Shown: positions 34,391 through 43,497 of the stretch, one piece after another
Position numbering within the stretch: position 1 is the stretch's first letter
How the letters are laid out: each line of letters starts with the position of its first letter
Notes under the pieces: model-generated
What the model was told of the DNA's origin: nothing
Databases searched by the model: none
The model's input: only the letters and a program-made list of their open reading frames with translations
NCBI RefSeq assembly: GCF_007279655.1
Contig: NZ_QKWN01000006.1
Location: 388,033 to 452,032 of the forward strand
DNA from: Robertkochia solimangrovi
GTDB taxonomy: Bacteria; Bacteroidota; Bacteroidia; Flavobacteriales; Flavobacteriaceae
Reading direction: 5' to 3'
DNA: 64,000 bases
Program-made: the position numbers and the translations under genes

Positions 34391-36088
34391 ATGATTTATG
34401 TTATGCGGTACACCCTTTTATGTCTGACCTTATTCGTCTCCTTTATTCACGCACAATCTTCGTATCCAACGGATGCCTTCGCACCACCACTGGACATTCC
34501 TATAGTATTGGCGGGGAATTTCGGAGAATTACGGTCGAACCACTTTCATGCAGGACTCGACATAAAAACAGAACAACGCGAAGGTCTGAAGGTACATGCT
34601 TCTGCCACAGGATACATTTCCAGGATCAAAATTCAGCATTACGGCTATGGGAAAGCTATATACATTCAGCATCCCAATGGCTACACTTCTGTCTATGCCC
34701 ACTTACAAAAATTTGCTCCAGAGGTTGAAGCTTATATCAAAAAACTGCAATATGAAAAGCAGTCTTATGAGGTAGAAGCTTTCCCTAAACCCTCAGACCT
34801 GAGAGTGGAACAAGGTGACATCATAGCCTACAGTGGGAATACCGGGGGGAGCGCAGGGCCACATTTACATTTTGAGATTCGTGACGGAGCACAAAAACCT
34901 ATAAATCCACTTTTCTTTGGTTTTGACGTTAAAGACACCGAAGCCCCCCGTGTTCTGGGTATATTCGCATTTCCTCTTTCCGAAGATGCCAGCGTAAATC
35001 ACAGTGGTAATACGATGCAGTTACAATTGCTCGACCAGCATGATGGTACTTTCATCACACAAAAAGTCAATGCTACCGGCACCATAGGATTCGGTGTCAA
35101 TACTTACGACAGACAGGATCTCGCTTTTAATAAAAATGGCGCCTATACGGTCAGACTTACCGTTAACGGAACTCCAAACTTCGGTTATAGTTTCAACACC
35201 TTTTCTTTTGGAGAAAGCAGCTACATAAACACGATGATCGACTATGATCGTTACACCAGTAAAAATGAACGTGTTCAAAAACTCTTCCTCGAACCCTACA
35301 ACAAGTTAAAGATCTATGACACCAACATCAATAACGGACTGGTAAAGATCGAAGAAGGTCAATTCTATAAAATTATGCTGGAAGTCTCAGACTTTATGGG
35401 AAATACTTCTACAGTAATCATCCCCGTTGAAGGTAAAAAGGAAACTATTACAGATCCTAAAAAAGAGGAAAAGACGGAATATTATCTGTTATGCAACCGA
35501 GACAATATGTATGCTACTGAGAAAGCAACGGTATTCTTCCCTGATGGTACCTTCTATCATAATTTCTACCTGAACCTGAAAGAAGAGAACGGTGTGGTCA
35601 AAGTACACAGCGATAATCTTCCTGTCAAAAACAGATATACACTGAGTATAAAGGATGCTTCTGTACCGGAAACAGAAAGAAGACAAACCTTTATCGCTCA
35701 TCTGAATGACAACGGAACACTTTCCTATCAAAACACCTACAGAAAGGGAGACGTATACAGTACAAGAACGAAATCTCTCGGTAGTTTCACCCTGGCTAAA
35801 GACACTACTGCACCCGTAGTTAGACCGGCCAACTTCCGCGATGGACAATGGCTCACCAACTATAATTTTCTAAAAATAAAAATATCAGATGACCTCAGTG
35901 GAATCAGTTCCTATGATGGCTATATCGATGGCAAATGGGTTTTGATGGAATACGAATACAAGGACAATTCCCTCAGTTTCAATTTTGATGATCTGCATTT
36001 CGAAGGAACAAAACACACTTTAGAAGTAAGAGTAAAGGATAATGTAGGAAATAGTACTATTTTTAAAGCAGACTTTTACCGGAAATAA
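34391..36088 (+). CDS. M23 family metallopeptidase (LytM-type), secreted
   Basis: 565 residues with a signal peptide ending in FIHAQ. Residues ~35-180 form the LytM domain with both zinc motifs intact: NHFHAGLD and HLHFEIRD. The long C-terminal region is beta-rich and Ig-like (SDFMGNTST, DNVGNST). It probably cuts peptidoglycan cross-bridges or helps activate hydrolases in the periplasm. First gene of a three-gene unit with a TonB receptor (2-nt gap) and a small secreted protein. Confidence 0.9.
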   Translation: MIYVMRYTLLCLTLFVSFIHAQSSYPTDAFAPPLDIPIVLAGNFGELRSNHFHAGLDIKTEQREGLKVHASATGYISRIKIQHYGYGKAIYIQHPNGYTSVYAHLQKFAPEVEAYIKKLQYEKQSYEVEAFPKPSDLRVEQGDIIAYSGNTGGSAGPHLHFEIRDGAQKPINPLFFGFDVKDTEAPRVLGIFAFPLSEDASVNHSGNTMQLQLLDQHDGTFITQKVNATGTIGFGVNTYDRQDLAFNKNGAYTVRLTVNGTPNFGYSFNTFSFGESSYINTMIDYDRYTSKNERVQKLFLEPYNKLKIYDTNINNGLVKIEEGQFYKIMLEVSDFMGNTSTVIIPVEGKKETITDPKKEEKTEYYLLCNRDNMYATEKATVFFPDGTFYHNFYLNLKEENGVVKVHSDNLPVKNRYTLSIKDASVPETERRQTFIAHLNDNGTLSYQNTYRKGDVYSTRTKSLGSFTLAKDTTAPVVRPANFRDGQWLTNYNFLKIKISDDLSGISSYDGYIDGKWVLMEYEYKDNSLSFNFDDLHFEGTKHTLEVRVKDNVGNSTIFKADFYRK

Positions 36089-36090
36089 AC

Positions 36091-38565
36091 GTGCTCAAAT
36101 TCAAAGGCTTCCGATTCATTCTTTTTGTCACATTTTCAATGCTGACCCTGAATTGCATGGCACAGACCGCCAATGTCAGAGGAATCATTCTCGATGAGGA
36201 GCAACAACCTATCGCCGGTGTCGCAATTCATTCCGATCATTTCCTGGGTAATAGTGACGAAAACGGATTTTATTCCATCGATCTGAATACCAACCACCAA
36301 ACAGAACTTATCTTTTCTCATATAGGTTATAAAAGTGTGCGTATTAAGATGGCACTCCAACCTGGTGAATCCTTAGAATTCAACCCGGTGATGTCGGTAC
36401 ACATCGAGCAAATCGGGCAGGTGATCATAACTGCTTCAGGGAACAGACAGATCGACGGCTCTGTAAAACATCTAAGCCCGGAAACCATTCGCCGTATTCC
36501 CGGAGCCAATGCTGGAGTGGAAAATTTACTGCGAAGTCTGCCTGGAGTAAATTCAAATAATGAACTCAGTACTCAGTATAATGTAAGAGGTGGTAATTTT
36601 GATGAAAATCTTGTTTATGTGAACGGTATTGAAGTCTATCGACCTTTTCTTATCCGATCAGGACAACAGGAAGGATTGAGCTTTATCAATACAGATCTGA
36701 TCTCCAATATCGCTTTTTCTGCAGGAGGTTTTCAGGCTAAATACGGAGACCGGATGTCTTCAGTTCTCGATATCACCTATCGCGAACCTGAAAAATTCGG
36801 GATCGGTGCGGAAGCCAGTCTCCTGGGTGGAAGTATTTTTTTTGAGACCGCTTCCAAAGACGGCAGTTTTACTGCTCTTGTGGGTGCACGTTACCGCGAC
36901 AATCGCCTATTGGTTAACAGCAAGCAAACAGAAACGAACTATAATCCGGTTTTTGCAGATGTTCAGGGATTGATCAGCTACCGCCTGAATCCCCAACTCA
37001 AACTTAGCTTTTTTGGAAACCTAAGCACTAACCGATATAATTATGAGCCCTTAACACGTCAAACCAATTTTGGCACCATTGCGGAACCCATGGCTCTGGT
37101 CGTCTATTATCAAGGCCAGGAAAAGGATCGGTACAATACCCGTTTTGGAGCACTTCAGGCCGATTACCATCCCGGTAGTAAAACACGATTAAACTTCACA
37201 GGCTCTGTTTACCACACCACTGAACAGGAATATTTTGATATTCTTGCACAATATCGTCTCGGCGAGGTAAACTCAGATATAGGTAGTGAAGACCTCGGCC
37301 AGGTGGGTTATACCACTGGCATCGGTTCTCAATTGAACCATGGGCGTAATCTGCTGGACGGACTCATCATTTCTGCATCGCATAAGGGAAGCCACGATAT
37401 TGAAGGAAACCTTATCGAATGGGGTATACGCTACACTCATGAGAATTTCCGAGACCGCTTGCAGGAATATGAGATCATCGATTCTGCCGGATTCTCTATA
37501 AGACCTCCATTGCCACAATTTCAAAATGACCAGCCATACTCTCCCTATTCAGGTGAGCTGGAAGCATATCAAAACATACAAGCGCAGAATGATGTAAATA
37601 CCGATCGAATAGCCGGATTCATACAATGGAGCAAACGATTTCAAATGAATGCAGGTGTCCTACAATTCAATGCAGGACTCAGAACACAGTATTGGAACGT
37701 GAATGACGGTCATGAAAATTCCTCCCAAATGATCTGGAGTCCGCGCGCACAGATCTCTTATAAACCGGATTCCGGAGCAGATATGGTATTCCGCATGATG
37801 GGTGGTTTATACCAACAACCGCCATTCTACCGGGAACTCAGGGATTCAACAGGTACGGTAAGACCACATGTAAAAGCACAATCCTCCTGGCATATTGTTG
37901 CCGGTCATGATATCGCTTTTAAAATCTGGAAACGTCCTTTTAAACTCACCTCAGAACTCTATTACAAGAACCTATGGGATGTCAATCCGTACACACTGGA
38001 AAATGTAAGGATCAGGTACAGAGCTACCAATAATGCGAAAGCTTATGCCTACGGAGCGGATCTCAGGCTTAACGGTGAATTTGTGGAAGGCACAGATTCC
38101 TGGTTTAGTGTTGGTTATATGAGAACCGAAGAAAATATCGATGGACAAGGATTTATTCCCAGACCTACTGACCAGCGCCTGAAATTTGCCCTATTGTTTC
38201 AGGACTACGTTCCGACGATTCCGAATCTAAGACTATACCTGAACGCCGTTTACAATACCGGGGTGCCAGGAGGATCTCCCAGCTATGCCGATCCGTACGA
38301 TTATCAATTCCGACTACCGGATTACAAAAGAGTGGATCTGGGTATCAATTATGTGTTCACCGATGCCAGAAAGCGTTACCCAAAAGGACATTGGCTATAT
38401 AAATTCAAGGAATTGTACGCCGGGTGCGAGATTTTCAATATTTTTGACATCCGGAATTCGATAACGAACACCTGGGTGAGGGATGTATATTCCAAAAGAC
38501 AATATGCAATTCCAAACTATATGACCGGAAGGGTGTTCAACGTAAAACTTGGAATGAAGTTCTGA
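36091..38565 (+). CDS. TonB-dependent receptor with carboxypeptidase-like N-terminal domain
   Basis: 824 residues from a GTG start that directly begins a signal peptide (ending NCMAQ); no upstream ATG is in frame. Residues ~25-105 are the carboxypeptidase-regulatory-like domain (VRGIILDEEQQPIAGVAIHS). The plug follows with RRIPGANAGVENLLRSLPGV and QYNVRGGNFDENLVYVNGIE, then a 22-strand-type barrel ending in VKLGMKF. It imports an unknown ligand across the outer membrane. The stop overlaps the next start (TGATG). Confidence 0.92.
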   Translation: MLKFKGFRFILFVTFSMLTLNCMAQTANVRGIILDEEQQPIAGVAIHSDHFLGNSDENGFYSIDLNTNHQTELIFSHIGYKSVRIKMALQPGESLEFNPVMSVHIEQIGQVIITASGNRQIDGSVKHLSPETIRRIPGANAGVENLLRSLPGVNSNNELSTQYNVRGGNFDENLVYVNGIEVYRPFLIRSGQQEGLSFINTDLISNIAFSAGGFQAKYGDRMSSVLDITYREPEKFGIGAEASLLGGSIFFETASKDGSFTALVGARYRDNRLLVNSKQTETNYNPVFADVQGLISYRLNPQLKLSFFGNLSTNRYNYEPLTRQTNFGTIAEPMALVVYYQGQEKDRYNTRFGALQADYHPGSKTRLNFTGSVYHTTEQEYFDILAQYRLGEVNSDIGSEDLGQVGYTTGIGSQLNHGRNLLDGLIISASHKGSHDIEGNLIEWGIRYTHENFRDRLQEYEIIDSAGFSIRPPLPQFQNDQPYSPYSGELEAYQNIQAQNDVNTDRIAGFIQWSKRFQMNAGVLQFNAGLRTQYWNVNDGHENSSQMIWSPRAQISYKPDSGADMVFRMMGGLYQQPPFYRELRDSTGTVRPHVKAQSSWHIVAGHDIAFKIWKRPFKLTSELYYKNLWDVNPYTLENVRIRYRATNNAKAYAYGADLRLNGEFVEGTDSWFSVGYMRTEENIDGQGFIPRPTDQRLKFALLFQDYVPTIPNLRLYLNAVYNTGVPGGSPSYADPYDYQFRLPDYKRVDLGINYVFTDARKRYPKGHWLYKFKELYAGCEIFNIFDIRNSITNTWVRDVYSKRQYAIPNYMTGRVFNVKLGMKF

Positions 38566-39215
38566 TGAACAAAAAAATCTTATTATTGCTGATTGCCTTT
38601 TCAGGCATAATGACGGGGTTCGCACAGAAAAAGAATATATACGAAAGCAGCTCTTTTGATGAATTGAGTAAAGATCATAAGACCGTTGCCATTCTCCCTT
38701 TCAAATCAAGACTCGAACTTGACAACTCTGATCACCTTTCAAAAGAAGAAATCCATGAAATGGAGATCATTGAGGCTTATGAAGTTCAGAATGCTTTGGA
38801 GCACTATTTCCTTAAACGTGATAACCGCAGGAGCTATCGCGTGAACTTCCAAAATGTAAAGAACACGAACGCCATTTTAGCCAAAGCAGGAATAACCCCT
38901 GAAAATCTCGATATCCACACGGTTCATGAGCTTTGCAAAATCCTCAATGTGGATGCATTGATCACTGGAGATATAAGTTTAAATACGCTGATTTCACAGG
39001 GAGTTACCGATTCATTCAGTTTTGTGGACTTCTTTACCGGAAAAAGTGATTATGGCCGTATTGCCATAAAGCTAAGTGACGGAGCCACCGGAAAACTTCT
39101 CTGGAAATATGAAAAAGAGATCAATAAAAAATCGGGTAAGAATACCAATGCAATCATCGAATCCATGATGCGTCAATCCACAAGAAAATTCCCGTATTCC
39201 CGGAACAACGATTAA
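38565..39215 (+). CDS. Secreted protein of unknown function (GNA1162-like fold possible)
   Basis: 216 residues with a signal peptide ending TGFAQ. The pattern VAILPFKSR, a central LCKILNVDALITGDISLNT and KLSDGATGKLLWKYEKEI resembles envelope proteins of the GNA1162/LptE-like class, but the match is only by pattern. Its start overlaps the receptor stop by one base, so it is translationally coupled. It is convergent with the cysteine desulfurase gene (3 nt apart). Confidence 0.7.
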   Translation: MNKKILLLLIAFSGIMTGFAQKKNIYESSSFDELSKDHKTVAILPFKSRLELDNSDHLSKEEIHEMEIIEAYEVQNALEHYFLKRDNRRSYRVNFQNVKNTNAILAKAGITPENLDIHTVHELCKILNVDALITGDISLNTLISQGVTDSFSFVDFFTGKSDYGRIAIKLSDGATGKLLWKYEKEINKKSGKNTNAIIESMMRQSTRKFPYSRNND

Positions 39216-39218
39216 GTT

Positions 39219-40367
39219 TCAGGATTCACCATATTCCTTTAGAACCTCAACAACGGTATCCAATTCTTCTTTGGTATTATACCTGGAAAAGGAAAATCGA
39301 ACTGAAGGTTTTTTCATTTCCGTCTCATCCAACATTTCCTGTAACACATGAGACCCTAAACTACTTCCGCTTTGACAAGCACTACCTCTGGAACAAGCGA
39401 TACCTTTCAGATCGAGCTGAAACAATAAAAGGGAGGCCTTATCTTCAGAAAAAGGCAATCGAACATTTACCACATTGTAGGTGCTCAATTCCGGATCTGC
39501 TCCTCCTCCATTGATGATTGTTCCCGGAATAGCATTAGTCAGCGCTTCAATAAAGTAACTTTTCAAACCGGAAATATAGGCTTGTTCCTCTTCGAGATTC
39601 GCATAAGCCTGTATCAATGCCTCTTCCAGTCCGATGATATTATGATAAGATTCAGTACCTGCCCTCATCCCACGCTCTTGTTCACCTCCAAGAATTAACG
39701 GATTAATTCCGATACCTTTACGAATGAACGCAAACCCGACCCCTTTTGGTCCATGAAATTTGTGGGCAGCGGCGGTTATAAAATCCACTGGAGTAGTACT
39801 GAGATCCAGTTCCCAATGACCCACCGACTGCACCGTATCTGAATGGAAATATGCATTATGCTCCTTACAGATCTTGCTGAAGGCTTCCAGGTCTATTCTG
39901 TTTCCGGTTTCGTTATTGATATGCATAAGACTCACAAGTGCTGGCCCCTCCGAATCGCTTAATATCTCCTTTAATGAGTCCGGGTCTGCACTACCTAACG
40001 AATTCAATGCCACATAGGAGATACGTGTTCCGAACTGCTTACTCAAAGCTTCGAGTGTATGAAGCACAGCATGATGTTCAGTTTTGGCACTTATAATATG
40101 CTTCACTCCAAGGTCTCTGACAGCAGCGACCAATATCATATTATCGGCTTCAGTTCCTCCGGAAGTGAATATAATCTCCGCAGGAGACACCTTAAACTGC
40201 CTGGCGATGGTTTTCCTGGCTTTTTCGATCTGAGCCTTGGCGGCTCTACCAAAACTATGGGTAGAAGAAGGGTTTCCATAACATTCTTCCATGCCTTTCA
40301 CCATTCTTTCCAGTACTTCAGGACGAATTCTTGTAGTCGCTGCGTTATCGAGATAAATATTTTGCAT
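39219..40367 (-). CDS. Cysteine desulfurase (IscS/NifS family)
   Basis: 382 residues from the ATG at 40367; the long extension to 40526 crosses the promoter. YLDNAATTRIRPEVL, TEHHAVL, the PLP lysine in AAHKFHGPKG and the mobile active-site Cys in SRGSACQSGSS are present. It removes sulfur from cysteine for Fe-S clusters or tRNA thiolation. A consensus promoter ends only 5 nt before the ATG, so its mRNA may be leaderless. No isc or suf genes are adjacent. Confidence 0.92.
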   Translation of the reverse strand: MQNIYLDNAATTRIRPEVLERMVKGMEECYGNPSSTHSFGRAAKAQIEKARKTIARQFKVSPAEIIFTSGGTEADNMILVAAVRDLGVKHIISAKTEHHAVLHTLEALSKQFGTRISYVALNSLGSADPDSLKEILSDSEGPALVSLMHINNETGNRIDLEAFSKICKEHNAYFHSDTVQSVGHWELDLSTTPVDFITAAAHKFHGPKGVGFAFIRKGIGINPLILGGEQERGMRAGTESYHNIIGLEEALIQAYANLEEEQAYISGLKSYFIEALTNAIPGTIINGGGADPELSTYNVVNVRLPFSEDKASLLLFQLDLKGIACSRGSACQSGSSLGSHVLQEMLDETEMKKPSVRFSFSRYNTKEELDTVVEVLKEYGES

Positions 40368-40372
40368 AGGGG

Positions 40373-40402
40373 CAAAATTACTTGAAATAAAATTATCAGC
40401 AA
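40373..40402 (-). promoter_or_regulatory. Consensus promoter directly abutting the cysteine desulfurase start
   Basis: Minus strand: TTG (40402-40400), 19-nt spacer, TAATTTTG (40380-40373), then 5 nt to ATG. The predicted transcript start falls at or next to the start codon. Confidence 0.6.
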
Positions 40403-40429
40403 TAAATTTCGTTATCCATAGGGATATCT

Positions 40430-40437
40430 TACTTTTG
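40430..40437 (+). promoter_or_regulatory. -7 element of the TSP3 lipoprotein gene
   Basis: TACTTTTG fits TAnnTTTG, 21 nt before the ATG at 40459; back to back with the cysteine desulfurase promoter. Confidence 0.5.
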
Positions 40438-40458
40438 CTCTGGAAGAAAATTAAAGGG

Positions 40459-41367
40459 ATGAAAAAAATCTTTCTGTCACTATCACTGTTATTCTTTGTT
40501 GCTTGTAACGACGGGGATTTCACCATTGAACAATTAAACTTTGATGACGCTCCGGTTGAGACCCCCTGTGGAAGTCTCCTTTTATTTAAGATCGGAGATG
40601 GTGATAATGAGGCCTTAATGATAGAACTTCAGGGAGAGAGCACCGACATTTTCACTTCCCTACCTTCCGAAGGCAATACAAGAACCTATACGATCGATAA
40701 CAGCAGCGTAAAGGTACTTTACAGAATATTTGACGGAGATGTATCTACTTCTTACTTCTGTAATGATGTACCTGCTACTACCCCTAAACTCTCTGAAGAA
40801 TGGTATGCAACGGGTGGAACCATTCAAATCGTTACCAGTTTGGTGGAAGATGATGATGATGGCTTACCAGCCAGTATGGAAGGAGCGGTTTACAATGAGG
40901 ACGGATCGATCGACTGGGAAAATTCCCAGGATACCGACGGAGATGGCATTCCCGATTGTCTTGATATCGATGATGACGGTGACAACGTACTCACGGAAGA
41001 CGAATATACAATCGTAGATAATGAGTTGGTGTTAACGGATACCGACAATGACGGAATCCCTAACTATCTGGACACCGATGATGATGGTGACGGTGTTGAT
41101 TCAAGACTGGAAGATCTCAACGGAAACAATAACCCTGCCGATGACATTCAAACCGGAAACACCGAGCCAAACTACCTCATCAGTTCCTTAACCGATATTA
41201 CTTCTCAAACCATCGGCAGAAGAACTCACAGGTATATCGTTACGTATACTAATGAAATAAGTATCATAGACGGGTTCCAACTGATCAGTGATGATAAGAA
41301 AGTAAAGTACGACGTGCCGAGTTATGAATTCGGAACTTATGAGATTTCGACGACCGTTACCGAATAG
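40459..41367 (+). CDS. Lipoprotein with thrombospondin type 3-like calcium-binding repeats
   Basis: 302 residues from the ATG at 40459. Lipoprotein signal MKKIFLSLSLLFFVAC. An acidic middle region carries type 3 repeats: DTDGDGIPDCLDIDDDGD, DTDNDGIPNYLDTDDDGDG and NGNNNPADD. These bind Ca2+ and are common in Bacteroidota surface proteins. The role is unknown; probably outer-membrane anchored. Single gene, convergent with the Smr-domain gene 12 nt away. Confidence 0.85.
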   Translation: MKKIFLSLSLLFFVACNDGDFTIEQLNFDDAPVETPCGSLLLFKIGDGDNEALMIELQGESTDIFTSLPSEGNTRTYTIDNSSVKVLYRIFDGDVSTSYFCNDVPATTPKLSEEWYATGGTIQIVTSLVEDDDDGLPASMEGAVYNEDGSIDWENSQDTDGDGIPDCLDIDDDGDNVLTEDEYTIVDNELVLTDTDNDGIPNYLDTDDDGDGVDSRLEDLNGNNNPADDIQTGNTEPNYLISSLTDITSQTIGRRTHRYIVTYTNEISIIDGFQLISDDKKVKYDVPSYEFGTYEISTTVTE

Positions 41368-41379
41368 ATCTTAGTTCAA

Positions 41380-41928
41380 CTATAACCGGGTGTTCTGTGG
41401 AATATAAACCTCGGTGGCACCTAAACCGTATTTCTGATAATCTGCATCATACCAGGAAAGTCCTTCATATCTTGAAAAAAGGTATTCCAATTCGGTACGC
41501 AGTACACCTTCCCCTACGCCATGAATAAAAACCACCCGCTGAATTCGTTTGGATATTGCGAAGTCCAGTTTTCTTTTAGCGGTGTCCACCTGCAGTATAA
41601 GCATATCGTGATTCGCGAGATTTCTATACTCATTAGTGAGCTTGTGGATATGCAGATCGACCTCCATAGGAGGTTGAGTCTTATCCCTTTTTACAGAGGT
41701 CTTTCGCTTTTTCAAACCCTGCTGCTTATCTTTCAACGCACGATAAGCCTCTAAATTACTAACCTCCATAATTCCGTCATTCGGCAGCAATATCAACTCT
41801 CCCGGACTAAGTCGAAGGTCGAAACCATCCTCTGTAGTGACCAGTACCTCACCCCCGACAACACCGGTTACCACACCTTTGAGTTGATCATCTATTGTTT
41901 CTACCCTGTCTCCCGACTTAAATGCCAT
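41380..41928 (-). CDS. Smr-domain protein (MutS2-type C-terminal domain, stand-alone)
   Basis: 182 residues. The N-terminal part (SGDRVETIDDQLKGVVTGVV) is a small beta domain like that in MutS2. The C-terminal Smr domain has VDLHIHKL and the FIHGVGEGVLRTEL motif (H-G-x-G-x-G-x-L-R) of this nuclease family. It may cleave DNA or RNA structures; MutS2-type Smr acts at collided ribosomes or recombination intermediates. There is no MutS ATPase part. Confidence 0.85.
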   Translation of the reverse strand: MAFKSGDRVETIDDQLKGVVTGVVGGEVLVTTEDGFDLRLSPGELILLPNDGIMEVSNLEAYRALKDKQQGLKKRKTSVKRDKTQPPMEVDLHIHKLTNEYRNLANHDMLILQVDTAKRKLDFAISKRIQRVVFIHGVGEGVLRTELEYLFSRYEGLSWYDADYQKYGLGATEVYIPQNTRL

Positions 41929-41963
41929 ATCCTGAATTTTTTAAGAATCTAATAAGGGAAGTC

Positions 41964-42152
41964 TTACTCCTGATCAGCCTTCCTGTTATCTTTGGGATTA
42001 TCCTTTACCCATAATTGAGTAGATCGATAGAGTCCGAACATCATCAAAACAAAGCCAAGAATTTTCAGGTAGATATGATAAGCCTCTTCATTATCGAAAG
42101 TAAAAACAAGAATCGCTCCGGCTATCACACAAAGTATAGAAATAATCTTCAT
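41964..42152 (-). CDS. Small membrane protein, 62 residues
   Basis: Starts MKIISILCVIAGAILVFTFD, with two membrane segments and a charged tail (KDNPKDNRKADQE). The longer frame up to 42521 overlaps the DUF2752 gene on the other strand and is rejected. No family recognised. 35 nt upstream of the Smr gene on the same strand; possibly co-transcribed. Confidence 0.65.
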   Translation of the reverse strand: MKIISILCVIAGAILVFTFDNEEAYHIYLKILGFVLMMFGLYRSTQLWVKDNPKDNRKADQE

Positions 42153-42261
42153 TATATGAGTTTTTGTTAAAATTCCGGTAACTTTAACCGGGCTACAAAA
42201 ATAAGACTTTGTAACCAGAGGGAAGTCTGAAGCGAAAAAATAATCTGAAATCAACTGAAAG

Positions 42262-42549
42262 ATGCTATTAGTCGATAGATTTATGCTCCCCTGTCTCAAC
42301 AAGAAGCTTTTTGGTGTTGAGTGTATGGGTTGTGGAATGCAAAGAGCATTCTGGCTTTTGATCGATGGTAAATTTTCAGAAGCTTTTTTCATGTATCCTG
42401 CCATATACACCCTCATCCCCCTATTTGCATTCCTGATCGTAAAAAACTTTTTAACCATAAAATACGCTAATAAAATATTGGTTATTTTAGTTACGATTAA
42501 TATCGCAATAATAGCAGGCAATTACTTATTAAAACTATTAAATCACTAA
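42262..42549 (+). CDS. DUF2752 family membrane protein
   Basis: 95 residues with the family hallmark C-x-G-C-G-x-Q-R (CMGCGMQRAFWLLIDGKFSEAF) followed by two membrane segments. Function unknown. Followed after 10 nt by the CCC-motif protein, a pairing I associate with Flavobacteriia. Confidence 0.88.
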   Translation: MLLVDRFMLPCLNKKLFGVECMGCGMQRAFWLLIDGKFSEAFFMYPAIYTLIPLFAFLIVKNFLTIKYANKILVILVTINIAIIAGNYLLKLLNH

Positions 42550-42559
42550 ATATTCAACT

Positions 42560-42898
42560 ATGGAACAAAAAATGCCAAATACAACCCTGATCATAATTCT
42601 GGGGATCTTCGGTTATATATGTTGCTGTTTTGCCGGACTGGGAATCATCCCTTCTGTAATCGCTTTCTTTCTCTCCAGAAAGGCTGAACAGATCTATGCT
42701 GCAAACCCCGAAGTTTATCAGGATAAAAAGAGTACGATACAAGCAGGGAAGATCGTCGCTATCATCGCGGTAGTACTCAATGTGCTACTGATCGCCCGAA
42801 TCATTTATAACATCGCTTCGGTAGGCTGGGATGAATGGATTCAAAATATACAAGATGCTTATCAGGAAGCTATGGAACAGGCTGCGCAGCAACAATAA
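42560..42898 (+). CDS. CCC-motif membrane protein
   Basis: 112 residues with two membrane segments and the three-cysteine run GYICCCFAGLG in the first. After it comes a conserved-looking SRKAEQIYAANPEVY and a Gln-rich tail. A small inner-membrane protein of unknown role. Ends at a strong terminator. Confidence 0.85.
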   Translation: MEQKMPNTTLIIILGIFGYICCCFAGLGIIPSVIAFFLSRKAEQIYAANPEVYQDKKSTIQAGKIVAIIAVVLNVLLIARIIYNIASVGWDEWIQNIQDAYQEAMEQAAQQQ

Positions 42899-42920
42899 TA
42901 TTCTCATAGTTCAAAAATAA

Positions 42921-42944
42921 TAAAGGGGGCTTTCGCCCCCTTTA
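42921..42944. terminator. Bidirectional terminator
   Basis: Stem TAAAGGGGGC / GCCCCCTTTA with a TTTC loop between the convergent CCC-motif and DUF5362 genes. The T run is short and the stem very GC-rich. Confidence 0.75.
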
Positions 42945-42965
42945 TATTTAGATATGGACCTCGGC

Positions 42966-43418
42966 CTACATCATAGAGGCTCCGGCTAAAAATATCATCG
43001 AAAAAATAAAGATTAAGCCATATAAACTTAGCATCACAATCATAAGAATACCGACGTACTTAAATTGCTTCTTTAAAAATTCAAAACCATCCTGAAGCAT
43101 CATTGAATCATTACCGTTCAGAGCTCCTTTTAATTTCTCAGAGAATTTAAACAGATAATAAACAGGAAAGAAATATATCACCGCTAGAACAAGATAGACT
43201 ATTGTGAAAACGGAGCCTCCTGCAGCCATCATGGCATCGTCATAATTTGGCATGAAAGCAAAAATAGCTCCATAGAAGAACGCTAAAATAACCATCAGGC
43301 CGATTCCGATAAATCCTACGATCGCAAGGAATTTCCCCCATTTGGCTACTTCTTTTAAAAAATCGATGCTTTTATGGGTCAAAGCTAAACCTTCATTGAT
43401 GTTTGGTTGGTTATCCAT
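42966..43418 (-). CDS. DUF5362 family membrane protein
   Basis: 150 residues. EVAKWGKFLAIVGFIGIGLM begins the first of about four membrane segments; KFSEKLKGALNGND lies between segments. Matches the DUF5362 family by pattern; function unknown. Single gene, separated from the upstream rocD by a terminator. Confidence 0.8.
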   Translation of the reverse strand: MDNQPNINEGLALTHKSIDFLKEVAKWGKFLAIVGFIGIGLMVILAFFYGAIFAFMPNYDDAMMAAGGSVFTIVYLVLAVIYFFPVYYLFKFSEKLKGALNGNDSMMLQDGFEFLKKQFKYVGILMIVMLSLYGLIFIFSMIFLAGASMM

Positions 43419-43441
43419 AGTAGATGTGTATTAATTATTAT

Positions 43442-43468
43442 AAAAAAGCCGACTTTTCGGTCGGCTTT
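43442..43468 (-). terminator. Terminator of rocD
   Basis: Perfect 9-bp stem AAAGCCGAC / GTCGGCTTT, 6-nt loop; the leftward transcript ends in about six U. Confidence 0.85.
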
Positions 43469-43497
43469 CAAAAATAACAGAATTTTTTAATTAAGAT

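Noticed and set aside
42153-42521. 123-residue N-terminal extension of the 62-residue membrane protein
   Set aside because: It is antisense to the well-supported DUF2752 gene and looks like a shadow frame.
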